Of a stretch of DNA of 64,000 bases, positions 33,975-44,312 are shown piece by piece (within the stretch, counting starts at the first letter, position 1; every line of letters begins with the position of its first letter). The notes below the pieces were generated by a model. That model was not told where the DNA came from and did no database searches. It saw only the letters and a list, made by a program, of their open reading frames with translations. The position numbers and the translations under genes are program-made. This DNA comes from Phlebiopsis flavidoalba (lineage: Eukaryota > Basidiomycota > Agaricomycetes > Polyporales > Phanerochaetaceae), in assembly GCA_035772785.1 (NCBI GenBank), contig JAOCPU010000004.1, positions 186,001 to 250,000 on the forward strand, in the 5' to 3' direction.

Positions 33975-34889
33975 AGAGTATCGGACAACGTGCTGCTCTG
34001 GCTACTTCGAGTGCTCGTTGACAAGGTTGAAAGTCGACGTTTTGAAGCGTTGGACTCCGGGAGGACTCGATGAGGGCAACCTGTGCGGTCTTCTGTAGCA
34101 TCTGCATCTTCTCCTTGACCCTTCTCTTCAGCTCTCGTGAGGACTCTGCCTTTCCCTCTCCTTGATATTCCTCAACCGCTCCTCTAACGCCCGTTTTTCC
34201 TTTGCTCATACTCCCCCCTCTGCGTCTCCAGTCTCGTCTTTCCCGTCGACTCTTCCTTCATCTGCCGCTCGCGCTCCTGCCTCTCCCGTATCCGCTCGTT
34301 GTTCATCGCCTGTCCAACGCTCTTCCTGCTTCAGCTTCGTCTGACGGTCCCATTCCTCCCGCTCGCGTGTCAAGTTTAGCCTGGACCTTCGTCCATCCGC
34401 GTGCGGGCGATGCAGAGAAGCTCAAGCCATTATCGTAACCTTGTCAAATGCCGTCAGCCGGAAGATTTGATACAAACCTCGCTTGCATACCCTCCGTCCT
34501 TTGCTGTGTCACTCAGGATCATCAAATGCTTGGTGAAAACCTTTGAAATGGCAAGTCAGAACCAAGCGTCGAGAAGTCCCCCACAAAGATCACTCACCTG
34601 CCTGAAGCGTTCCTCCGCTGCGGCACTTTTCGTCCTCGGTGGCATGCTATCGGAAGCTTGTCTGCAAAGCGCCCCGTGAGCAAGACGGGAATGGAGGTCG
34701 CCGTGTTGTCTCACCTGGGTGCGTCTTCGAGGATGAGCCGTTTGTACGCCTTTCGCACTGTCATTTCGTGCTGATTAGTGCCCTGGACGCGAGCGCGCAC
34801 CCGAGCGGACGCGCACCTGCCTCTGGCGCAGAGGTCTGCGGGACATCGAGGATGTCATAGAGCGAGGGGTGGTAGGGCAGCAGGCCCAT
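33975..34889 (-). CDS. J-domain (DnaJ/Hsp40) co-chaperone with charged C-terminal coiled coil
   Basis: Hsp70 co-chaperone. The J-domain is split over introns: HPSLYDILDVPQTSAPEA near 34810-34875, VRKAYKRLIL near 34750, KTHP ending at a GTGAGAC donor, then DKLP from a CAG acceptor at about 34665, so the essential HPD tripeptide is rebuilt exactly across the junction. Then pieces reading TKSAAAEERFR and KAFDDPE, followed by a Glu/Arg/Lys-rich coiled coil, including TREREEWDRQTKLKQEERW and LKRRVKEKMQMLQKTAQVAL, to about 33975. This architecture suits DNAJC-type spliceosome or ribosome-associated J proteins, but the exact orthologue is unclear. The start at 34889 is tentative; a coding-like frame runs upstream to about 35070. 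Confidence 0.75.
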
Positions 34890-35370
34890 GCGTCGTGCGC
34901 GGGCGTTCCAGGGTGGCGAGGGGGAGGTCGTAGGTCTGGGACGAGTGGACGCGTTGGACGCGGTTGGGGAGGAGACGGAGGTAGATTTCGAACCGTGCCG
35001 GGAGCAAATCAGGGCGATCTGGGTCCTCCCCGCGCAGACGCCGCCACGCGAGCTCATATTGGCGGCGCCGGGCGCATCAATGCGCGTCACGTGCTCGCGT
35101 CTAGTGAAGCGAGATGGGCAGTGGCCGAGCCAAGCTAGCCTGTTTGCTGGCAACCTCCCTTGCCACAGGCCCAAGCGCACCCCGACACCCTCTCAAGCAC
35201 CCGTACATACCCCGACCGTTTCTTGTGGATTTTTGGCACGCGGCGTCTTCATACCCTGCGGCGGCGATCAGCACGTACGCACCCAAATTAATTGCTCTAC
35301 TTCACGACTCTTCACGAAAAAGCGGGGACCTTACTGTCGCGACGGAGACTACGCCACGCGACGAAGCGAC
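34890..35370. other. Region upstream of the J-domain gene with a coding-like minus-strand frame
   Basis: On the minus strand about 35065-34895 reads LAWRRLRGEDPDRPDLLPAR and FEIYLRLLPNRVQRVHSSQ without stops. It is one frame away from the J-domain ATG, so it could be the true N-terminus after one indel, or a separate exon. The rest, toward the next plus-strand gene, is unassigned and should hold that gene's promoter and first exon. Confidence 0.45.
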
Positions 35371-37012
35371 ATGGTTAGACAGTCCAGGTCAAGCACCGGG
35401 AGCGCGCCACGCGCCGATCCGCATCTCGCGATACCGACGCGTACACGGTCTCGATCCCCTGGTCCCGACTCTGGAGGACCCCGTCACGCGACTACCCGTA
35501 CCCCAAGGGTCGCGGGTCCATGAAGAACGCCGCATTCGCGAACGGCCAGGTGTTCAAATACCGCGAAGAAATGATGGCCATGTTCTACAAGTTTGTCTGC
35601 GAACGGCACGCGCGATCCAGCAGAGACGCCTCGCCGGGCTCCCACAGCCCTGGACGCGGGACAAATGGCTCCACGAGTACCCCTTCACGAACGTCTTTTC
35701 GTGTCCTGGACCGAAAATACGCAGTACATCCTCCACCACGTCCATCGGCAAGGGCCCCAAAAACGTCCCACCGATGCTGTATTCCAGGGGTTCTCCTGTT
35801 CCGCACCTTTCAACAAGATCGAAACCTGGGAGCTTCTCGAAAGCCACCTGGGCGAGCTCACATGGGGAACGTTCAAGGTATCGGAGTACTTAGAGATCCA
35901 TCGAAGACGCGGATACGGCAATCCTGACAATCCTGCGTACATCATACCTGCACCGAAGTTGGGACACGAAAAGCAATTTGCGGAATCATATGAACCTCAT
36001 TTACAACATTATGATGACCGACGGGCTCTTTAAGCAAGACCTGCTCGATTGTAAGCATATCCGGGATGCTCATGCTCGGCTACTTACGGGCCCAGCATGG
36101 GCGGCTTTACTGCCATGCAGTGAGTCTTCATCCACCGTCTTATAATGTACATTGCTCACCTAGTCATAGGGTTCTACTCGACCTGAACATGCTTCCCTAC
36201 TTCGACTGGTCAGAAGACGAATGGGTCGAGGTCGGCCCGGGCTCCAAATCCTGTCTCGAGAAGATGTTTCCAAAGTGCAAAATCGTCGGCTCCGCACAGC
36301 TCGCCATCCGGTACCTGCGCGACCACCAGTGGGAGTGGTTCAGCCAGATCGGCGCCGACGCGGAGCAGATCCCGCGCATGTCTCCCTCGAAGCCGCGCGG
36401 GCTCAGCATGGTCGACATCGAGCACAGCCTGTGCGAGTGCGACAAGTACTCGCGCGGGAAGCTCGCGCACATCAAGGGTGCGCGCACGGTCGTCGGTAAG
36501 CGCCAGTTCCGCCCTCGCGCTGGCGCGGACCCGCCCACCGCGGATATCCCGGCGCACTGCTAGCAGAGCGCGTGAAGGAGGAGCCGCCGTGCCCGCCGCC
36601 GGTCGAGGGCGAGGACGTGTACGAGGTCGAGTGTATCATGGGGAGGACCAAGGGGCGGTATCGCGTGCGCTGGCTGGGGTGGGACGCGGAGGACGATACG
36701 TGGGAGCCAAAGGAAGTTCTCGTGGACGGGTCGCCAAACCTTGTTGAGGCGTGGGAGGCGCGAAAGGAGAGGGTTGGATTCAAAATCGCGGCCCACAGGA
36801 AAAAGAGCGGGGCAGAGGCAGGAGAGCCAGGAGCCGAAGAAGTCCGCGCAAGAGACAAGGCAGGCGAAGAAACGTTCGAGACAGTCGTCTTGCGACACCG
36901 AGTCCGACACCCTGCCCCCTGGGAGCCGCGCAAGCGTCGCCGCTCGCGCCAAATGCTGAACGCTGGAACTCGTCTGCATCTCACAAAAATGATCTTCAGA
37001 ATCTATTCGTAA
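35371..37012 (+). CDS. HMUDK-helical / aGPT-PPlase-like protein fused to a C-terminal chromodomain
   Basis: Combines a domain seen in enzymes of hypermodified thymine in phage DNA (5-hmdU DNA kinase helical domain; alpha-glutamyl/putrescinyl thymine pyrophosphorylase clade 3) with a chromodomain that reads methylated histone tails. Pieces in order: IPWSRLWRTPSRDYPYPKG, FANGQVFKYREEMMAMFYKF, TRDKWLHEYPFTNVF, LDRNTQYILHHV across an indel, FNKIETWELLESHLGE, VLLDLNMLPYFDWSEDEWVE, VGPGSKSCLEKMF and DIEHSLCECDKYSRGK. An intron at 36496-36566 (GTAAGC..TAGCAG, phase 1) continues the same frame into ERVKEEPPCPPPVEGED, then YEVECIMGRTKGRYRVRW, DTWEPKEVL and a basic tail, stopping at 37010-37012. The chromodomain covers about 36610-36780. 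The first exon and start are uncertain. Domain naming rests on recognised motifs; the biochemical role in fungi is unknown. Confidence 0.78.
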
Positions 37013-37606
37013 CATAGTCGAATTTGTTGTGCTTTGTTCCCAATGCTATTGTGTATATACCTTACCGCCTGCTTCCGGAATCACTGCTCCTCGGTCATAG
37101 CTGTTGTTGGCCTTAGACATATATCATTCTTGCTTACATTTCATGTGCAAAAGTTTCGCAGCACGGTGGAGACAAGAAATCCCTTGGGGCGAGTACTATA
37201 TCGCATTCGCAAACAAACAAATATTGTTACACATGTGCTGGCGCGCTCCAAATGCGCCTGAAGCATGCAATAACCGAGACAAGTAGTCAGAGCGAACGAA
37301 GTATGTAGGATATAAAAAGATCAAAATGCATATGTGAAGAACGTGAGATGTGAAGAGAATTCAGACAGCACAGCAGCACCAAGAGAGAGGGAGATCGTCA
37401 TCGTCAGAAAGGAAAAGAGGGACGAGAGGAAACGCAAGAGCTCAATGAGCTAGACAGGGGACAGGAGGGACGAGGAATACCTGGCGAACGAAGCAATGAG
37501 AGGAAATAGAATTAGGTGATTGAGTCGGGGCGGTGGCTGAAGCTGTTCAGAGCCCGTAGCCTACGCGCGTGTGCGATTGCAGTGGTGGGAAGGCGGAGGA
37601 CATGGG
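37013..37606. other. Intergenic region, convergent 3' ends, GA-rich
   Basis: Between the chromodomain gene and the Ste50-like gene, which end toward each other. Positions about 37375-37500 are strongly purine-biased (GA-rich) on the plus strand, fitting an untranslated tail. No gene is apparent. Confidence 0.45.
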
Positions 37607-40114
37607 TTAGACCTGTGCTGCTGCGTGGCTGCTCAGGGACATGTCGCCCTCGAGGGGCAGAGTGGTGTTAGGTGCACTGCTTGAGCAGGGTGTGGCGGGT
37701 GCGCCTGTAGCTGTTGGGACTTTGCCAATGAACCAAGACTAATGGAATTCGTCAGCATGTTGCACAAGAGTTCGAGAACAGCTGCGTTACGGGTACCCAA
37801 CCGCGGTCTCCAGTTTCCTCTTTGACGGCCTAAACACCCATGGTTAGACAGCAGCTGCGGTAGAAGGGGCTGATGTAGAAACGCACGTATGACCAATGGT
37901 TGTAACGCTTGAACACGCGCGCAAGCTGTCGTCCTTCGCAAGCGTGAGAGCTCCTCCTCGCGCCTTCTTCGTGTAATCCATCAGTGCAATTCCGGGAAGC
38001 TGGTCGACAGGATGCTCAGTGGCAGAATTGGAGTTTGCCCTTGTACCGACGTCGGTGAGGCGCTGCCACCCTTCGAAGTGGCTTCCGCGATGGCAGAGGC
38101 AACGGGGACATTTGTCTCGAGGAGTAAGCAAGTCCCGCAGGTACCCCCATCCTTGCTTGCTTGGGTCGGGCTCGACTTGGCCTGACCCTGCTCGGATCAT
38201 CTCGCTGAACAAACCCACACAACCGCGAGCGCGGTCGGACAGTATGATAAATGTGTCGCCCCTGAGATCGATGCTGTTAGCAACTCTGAGAGCCAACGCA
38301 CGAAACACACGTGGTAAACAACGACGTCCCCCGAACTCGTGCACTCCTGTTCTGCCATATAGGGGTAGATGGCCACCGCATAAAGAGGACACCCGTTGAC
38401 GGCCACCGGTATCTCACGGATGCTCGCAACGCCCGCAACCGTGGTGGTATCTGACTCTGCAGTGCGGGACGGGCCGTAGTGCCTGAGTACGTCGACTGCG
38501 TTCTCGAGCTCTCCAGGTCATCATCCGCCAAACCCGATCCTTACTCTCGATCTGCCTGATGGTGACATGCATCTCAGGCCAGGCTGACCCCCCCCCCCCC
38601 CTGTGCATGGGGCCCGCCCGTTCATGATCTGCGGAGCTGCACTGCCAAGTTGACTGTTAACCTGCAGCTTTTGCGTGGGTGAATCCGGTCGTGGGATGCA
38701 TCGTGAAGCATGGAGGTTTTGACTCCATGGTAGCTCGTCGAGGCAACCCTGTGAGAGGGGGAGACTTGACGGAGGAGGTTTCTGATGACGCTTTTCGGGC
38801 AGCCTGTTTCTGTTGTGCGACGGCAATGGGCGAACGGATGTCCTTGATATGTTTCAGCATGAACACAGGGTTTTTCTTGGCGTCCTTCAGCTTTGGAAAA
38901 AAAGCAATAGTGGGCTTCTCGTCATAGCTCAGACACCTCTCAATGCGATTCCAGGCTGCGGCACCAATGTCAGAGGGTCCCGTAGATGGTCATTACACAC
39001 GGTACGTGCCTGGAGAGCCGTAGCATATGAACATTGCGTAGTTTTGCCAGTCGTCATTGTTGATCTTGTACTTCTTAAGCGCAGCAGGAAGAACCTTCCA
39101 TGCTGGATCGTCCAGGCTGACCTTGAAACTCTTCAAGTTGTCCGAGCTATCTTGCCGTGATGGCCGCGGTTGTGATACCAGGGGTCAAGGGTACTGTGAG
39201 CTTTGGACCTGCATTGGGCACTGCCGTTTGAGTTTGACATAGGATGCGATTGCTGTGTTGCGCTGCTTTTTCCAGTGCGGGAGGAAGGCCTATGCGAGAA
39301 CTCATTGCACTGGTGTCGTGCTCGGCCCTTTGAGGAGACGACTGCGGCGTCTCGACGATCGTCTCGGTAGTAGAGGCTTTCGTAGGCGAACGACCTGCTT
39401 TGACAAAGGAGGCCCACTTGAACGATGGTGCACGGTTGACGGGGCTTTCAGCTTCGGCCTGGGGTAGCGCAGATTAGCGTAGACGGCTTTGACAAAAGCG
39501 ACAAACGCACCGCTTTCGGTGGTTGAGACGATCGTAGGCTCGTGATGTCTTCTAGACACGCGTGTACGGTGTCGCTCAGTCGACGGTTCTCGTCTTCAAG
39601 GTTCCGTAATCTGTCGCCTGAGGACGTATATCAAGCTAGGGAGCTTGAAGCCAGAGCTAATGACGGACCTTGCTCCTTCAATAAGTCGTACATCCTGTCC
39701 ACATTCATATGCTCCTGCCGTCCCTCCACTTCGGCTGAAGTAGACTAAGTTTTCGCATTCACCTCGAATAGTTGAAACGTACATGGAGGAACGTAGTCGT
39801 CCGAATCAATCGGTATTTGCTGAGCAAGCTTGAGTTGATACACGGCTTTGAGGATTGCCAAGCGCTGTCCAATGGTCTCTATGCCAATTTCTTTCAAGCT
39901 CTCTGCATCCATAAGGCATAGTACGTCTCCGGAGACGCGATGCACTACATGAAGGATGGGACTCAGGGGCACAGCCAACCAAGAGATGAGCGACAAACGT
40001 ACTGCGAATCTGATTCTCATACTGCGACAGGCCGAGAGTCGTGAGCCATGAGTGGACGTCTCCCTCATCCCACTCGAGTAGATTCGCCCGGAGTTCTACT
40101 GAAGACAAGTCCAT
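37607..40114 (-). CDS. Ste50/Ubc2-type adaptor: SAM, RA and two SH3 domains
   Basis: Adaptor that couples Ras/Cdc42-type signals to the MAPKKK Ste11/Ubc4 in the mating and virulence MAPK cascade. The start at 40114 (MDLSSVELRANL) leads to the SAM domain, WDEGDVHSWLTTLGLSQYE, an intron, then RVSGDVLCLMDAESLKEIG and IGQRLAILKAVYQLKLAQ. A coiled coil (LRNLEDENRRLSDTVHACLE) and Ser/Pro linker follow. The RA domain near 38800-39150 reads SLDDPAWKVLPAALKKYK, INNDDWQNYAMFICYG, then FMLKHIKDI. Two SH3 domains come last: YAVAIYPYMAEQE with SKQGW (38110-38400) and LPGIALMDYTKKA with GDRGWVPSWFIGKV (37720-38010), the latter joined over a 51 bp intron at 37742-37792. Stop TAA at 37607-37609. SH3 tails are typical of basidiomycete Ubc2 and absent from yeast Ste50. 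Confidence 0.9.
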
Positions 40115-40931
40115 GACATGTAGGTCTTGGGGTAAGATGAGCGACCAAGAGAAAGAGTAAGAAAGCAAGAAGTGTTGGGTGCGACCAAAGGGGCAAGCTG
40201 AAGCAGCGCCTCCGAGGTCCGTACAGACTGTCCGGGGTCTCACATGCGTACTCCAGTATGACAGTTACCCTTGGACACCGCGTTACGACTGCCTTGAAAC
40301 AAACGTTCTTTGTGCTCGACTTAGCTACCGTCAAAGATCGTCGCCTCACATCGTACGGGAAAGCAACAATGACCAGAGAATATACCACACCATATCCTAT
40401 TATACCATCAATACACGAGAGAAGGTCAGTAATGTTCATCTCGAGAACGAGCGGGTGTCCAATTATTGTCCGGTCACGATTCAACCTGAACTATACGCTA
40501 CAGGTAATTGTCGTGCAAATTCCCAGTCGTTGATTGATCAGCTTACAGCTGAGCCGAATACTGCATTGGACGCACGCGTTTACACTCATTTCATATATAT
40601 ATTTGAAAAGCAGCTTCAAAAGGCTTTGTAGGATCAATGAAATCATATGCTAGGTTTAGTCGTGACGCACAAATTTGGTGCGAGTACTCACATACACTTT
40701 TGCGGCTCGTCACAGGGTGCTTTAGACCCAGGACTGTCTCAATCCAGGGCGAAGTAGGGCAGTACAGCATTTGTCTGATGAGTCGGTGTCCTCAATGTGA
40801 GTGCTCAGTACGGTCAGAGTCAAGTAGGCACATGACCACAAATGCTTACGCGGTTTATCGTTTAGCACTAGCCGACACAAGGACTTACTTAGAGTTTTGT
40901 TGTACAGGGTGACTCTTCCATCAACTAGTTA
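40115..40931. other. Upstream region of the Ste50/Ubc2-like gene
   Basis: Promoter side of the adaptor gene, ending at the MITE. Several short plus-strand open frames (about 40180-40910) show no recognised similarity and no convincing start context. Confidence 0.4.
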
Positions 40932-41530
40932 AGATAGAGGTCAGCACCAGGAACGGGCGACCTCTTATGTAAGCAGCCGCCCGCTCTCGACGTCGATCAC
41001 AATAGCGTCGGGCACACATCACTTTTTGTTCCAATTCTGTTCAATAGGATGGATAGTATTACCCTTTGGCTTGGATTCCTATTGAGCAAATCTTTGTAAT
41101 TGAACCTCCTAGCTCAAGTCATATGCCAAAAAACATATTATGTTAGAAATGGTGTGTTTTTTTTCGGCATTTCCGACCTCTCTGGTGCAATTTTGGATTT
41201 TCGAGGCAGAGGATTTGGCCGGGCGTTTACACCACGTGACCTTCCACGTGGGTGCGCCTGATGCGCCTGCTCTCCTGATATGGTAGGTGGGCGCTTTGAC
41301 CTCCTGCAGGTCTAGTAGTGGATGCTGTCTGAAGCAGTGCTGACAGTCACAGTAGTGTCCCAGTACATCCAAAAATACCCTTGCGGTACTACTAAAGCTC
41401 AGTAGCAAGCCAGGAAGTCATTTCTTCGACTAAAATATTCTGCGGGCACAGCGAACACCTCAGATTTGGCCGGGCGCTAACGACACGTGATCTGATTACA
41501 TAAGCCGCCCGTTCCTGGTGACCTCTATCT
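40932..41530. mobile_element. Non-autonomous TIR element (MITE-like), 599 bp, TA duplication
   Basis: Left end AGATAGAGGTCAGCACCAGG (from 40932) and right end, read on the opposite strand, AGATAGAGGTCACCAGGAAC (from 41530) form an imperfect terminal inverted repeat of about 40 bp; both continue through GGAACGGGCG and CTTATGTAA. A weaker match may extend it to about 65 bp. The dinucleotide TA flanks both ends (40930-40931 and 41531-41532), as for Tc1/mariner-type insertions. No transposase can be read inside. The right half also contains a 29-30 bp direct repeat (41212-41240 and 41463-41492). Confidence 0.75.
41212..41492. repeat. Direct repeat pair inside the MITE
   Basis: GATTTGGCCGGGCGTTTACA at 41212 continues with CCACGTGAC; GATTTGGCCGGGCGCTAACG at 41463 continues with ACACGTGATC. 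The copies share about 24 of 29 positions and each contains CACGTG, an E-box palindrome. The second copy abuts the right terminal repeat, so the first may be a remnant of a related element end. Confidence 0.7.
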
Positions 41531-41532
41531 TA

Positions 41533-42780
41533 CCCAAAGTCTCAGAGACGTGTGCCACCCCTCCAGCCTTACCAGTGGCAGGCGGTCAGCCATAAGCGTT
41601 TTTTTATTTTCAACTGCTGTATCGAGCTGTTACCAGAATGCAGGTTACTGGATCAAAGATCCAGCTCTTTCGCCTCACATCACACATAGCCTTCCTACTA
41701 GGTCGAATTGCGAGGTATGGACATGGCAAATTATGCTTCGCAATCAAAGTCGCTGCGAAAAGTACCTTTGATCCAAGTTTAACACCGGATGGAACACTCG
41801 AGTCGAATACCAGGCTCTAAGGAACAGCTTGAACATGCGCGTCCAGATCTCTTCTACCCCTAAACCCTCGGCCGATAGTGGCACTCGCTTTAACATACCA
41901 TCTGACTAGGCCAGTACGTATATTCGATTCGATGGTGAAATTGATCGCTGTGATTGCATATGATACGGAAGTGATCATGCACGGTTGGCGCGGGGAATGT
42001 CAATCATGTCCTCCTCTGGTATGTCATCCACGAAGTGGGGTTAATACGCCTCGTTTTATCGAAGCCATCTGATCAGCAAATCTCAGCCACTTCGTTGCTT
42101 TCCGCTTAGGAGAATCATGGCGCACTATCATCTATCGACTGGCATCGCTTTACTGTTATTTTGCCGGAAATGCAGATACATGCACATGGTGCCGTGAGCA
42201 CGTGGATGTTTTGCCTAGCTTCTGTCGGCCCTTCGTGCGTGTGAAAGATCTACATCGTACCGGTCGTATAGATTCGCAGCATGTGAAGTTGTAACTTGTG
42301 GCCATTCCTTGTAGCCATGATCATGATTGAACTGATTATTGAGTGTCACTTAGCCATCATATCACGCTCGTGAGACTGAATGTGTAGTTTCTCTCGGTTA
42401 ATCCAACTCGGGTCAGGCTGATTACGGCACCAGGAGCAAGAAAGAAGAACAAAGAAATACTAACATGTCCTGATGACGAATTACATTGTCCGTGTAACGG
42501 CGGAGCTAATACCGCCGAAAAACAAGCTCAGTAGAGTGTTCTAAAGGAATATCTGGAGCAGCCAGAGAATCATAACTTTATTTCGCAATACAACAAGGCA
42601 AACCCAGGCGGTTGAGGTTCGAAGATCCGAAGCAAACCACGTCGATTGCCTATATTCCGTCGAGAAGACGCGACCCTGCACATGACGCGCGCGCGTACTA
42701 GCGCTCGGTTCTCGGAGGCCTGACGCCTCTTTGTCTTTGACCACAACCCCGCACAACATCGTCCGGAGGGGATATCTCAG
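41533..42780. other. Intergenic region upstream of Kin28
   Basis: Spacer between the MITE and the kinase gene. Short open frames on both strands carry no recognised motif. The last few hundred bases should hold the Kin28 promoter; no TATA element stands out. Confidence 0.4.
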
Positions 42781-44312
42781 ATGGATGTAGTAGAGAAGGC
42801 TAACGCTGATCGACAGAAACGATGGTACGCTTGCTGCGTGCGCGGTCATCACGTTGTTGACATCGTTGTAATAGGCTGAAAGACCAGAAGGTCGGTGAGG
42901 GTGCATACGCCGTCGTGTACAGAGTGTGGGTCACTTCGCCCTCATAAGCTCTATATCTGACATTCTATGCACAGGGAGAGAGGCTGCTACGCAACGCAAG
43001 GTGGCTATCAAGAAGATTAAGGTTGGGCAATTCAAGGACGGCCTTGATATGTCTGCCATACGTGAAGTCAAGTATCTACAGGAGTTAAAAGCATCAGAAT
43101 GTAATAGAGGTAGGCCCCCTGCTCTTTTGCTCCTATGCTATGCTCCTTACTACTGATAGCCTCTTAGATGTCTTCTCTTCGAAAACGAACTTGAATCTTG
43201 CTTCTGGAATTCCTTGACACGGACCTAGAACTGGTCATCAAAGACCGTTCCCTTGTATTTCTACCAGCTGACATCATAAAAAAAGCATGGATAGCCATGA
43301 CGTTCCGTGGTTTAGAATTCTGTCACAGAAACTGGATTCTCCATAGGGTCAGTCCTGCGTCCGTCATCTTTAAAAAGCCCGCTGTGTGACAACTCTTCTT
43401 CGTCAGGATTTGAAACACCAATAACTTACTCATCTCGGCAGACGGTCAACTAAAACTGGCCGATTTTGGTCTCGCTCGAGATTCGCTGATCCAGGGTACA
43501 AAATGACCTGCCAAGTCATCACACGGTACGGAACGGTTTCATATCGAATTTCGCATGTGACTGAGGTGCTCTTATGATGTAAAAGATGGTACCGTCCACC
43601 TGAGCTCCTATTCGGATGTCGTTATTACAGCACGCAGTTGATATCTGGTCCGTTGGGTGTATTTTTGTGAGCTCATGTTGAGAACGCCCTACCTACCCGG
43701 AGAATCTGACATGGACCAGCTGAAAACGACTTTCCGGGCCCTTGGAACGCCCGACGGAGGAGGAATGGCCGGTACAGTCTCGTCGATCTCCTGCGTATCC
43801 TGCTCAAGTCTAACCTGTTTTTGTGCAGGGGCACACAAAGCTGCGGATTACGTCCCAGTGGGAAAATTCCCCTAAGACACCCCTGCGCGATCTCTTCACG
43901 GCTGCGAGTGCGGACTGCCTGAACTTATTGGGGAAATGCCTGATCTACGATCCTCGTAAGCGAATCAGTGCGAAAGACGTGAGTATCTCTCCTTTCTCAT
44001 GCATCTTGGCGCCACATGGTCTGATCCACAATAGGCACTCTACCCACCCATACTTTTTTTTTTTTTTTTTTTTTCTGCCTCTGCCCTACCCTACTTACCC
44101 GTCCCAAATTACAACCAAAACCAGCGAAGAAGGGAGTCGGCTATACCACAGGAAGAGATGGATGGAAATGTTTGACTTTGACGACCTAGGACCAGGGGTC
44201 AAGCATAGCTAATCCACCAAACAAATTGAAGCGGAAACTCTCCTCGGACGAGCTGAGGAAGCCGTCCTCTCGCGCGTCGCCTCGACTTCTTCTCCCAACA
44301 CATGTTAGCTAA
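42781..44312 (+). CDS. CDK7/Kin28-type cyclin-dependent kinase (TFIIH CTD kinase)
   Basis: Catalytic kinase of TFIIH that phosphorylates RNA polymerase II CTD. The first exon MDVVEKANADRQKR (42781) joins by a 50 bp phase-2 intron (42825-42874), making Trp, to LKDQKVGEGAYAVVYR with the Gly-rich loop. After another intron come GREAATQRK, VAIKKIKVGQFKDGLDMSA and IREVKYLQEL; note NRTALRE/PSTAIRE is replaced by the CDK7-type SAIRE helix. Then LLEFLDTDLELVIKDRS, WILHR, an intron ending before DLK, NLLISADGQLKLADFGLARD (two pieces), TRWYRPPELLFG and WSVGCIF read across an indel, CELMLRTPYLPGESDMDQL, and GKCLIYDPRKRISAKD. The tail is read to PTHVS with TAA at 44310-44312. Several indels break the frame, including one beside a T run at 44054-44074. 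Cyclin H and Mat1 genes are not in the window. Confidence 0.92.

Noticed and set aside
41109..41408. 99-codon minus-strand open frame inside the MITE
   Set aside because: No similarity to transposases or any known protein; composition follows the repeat sequence.
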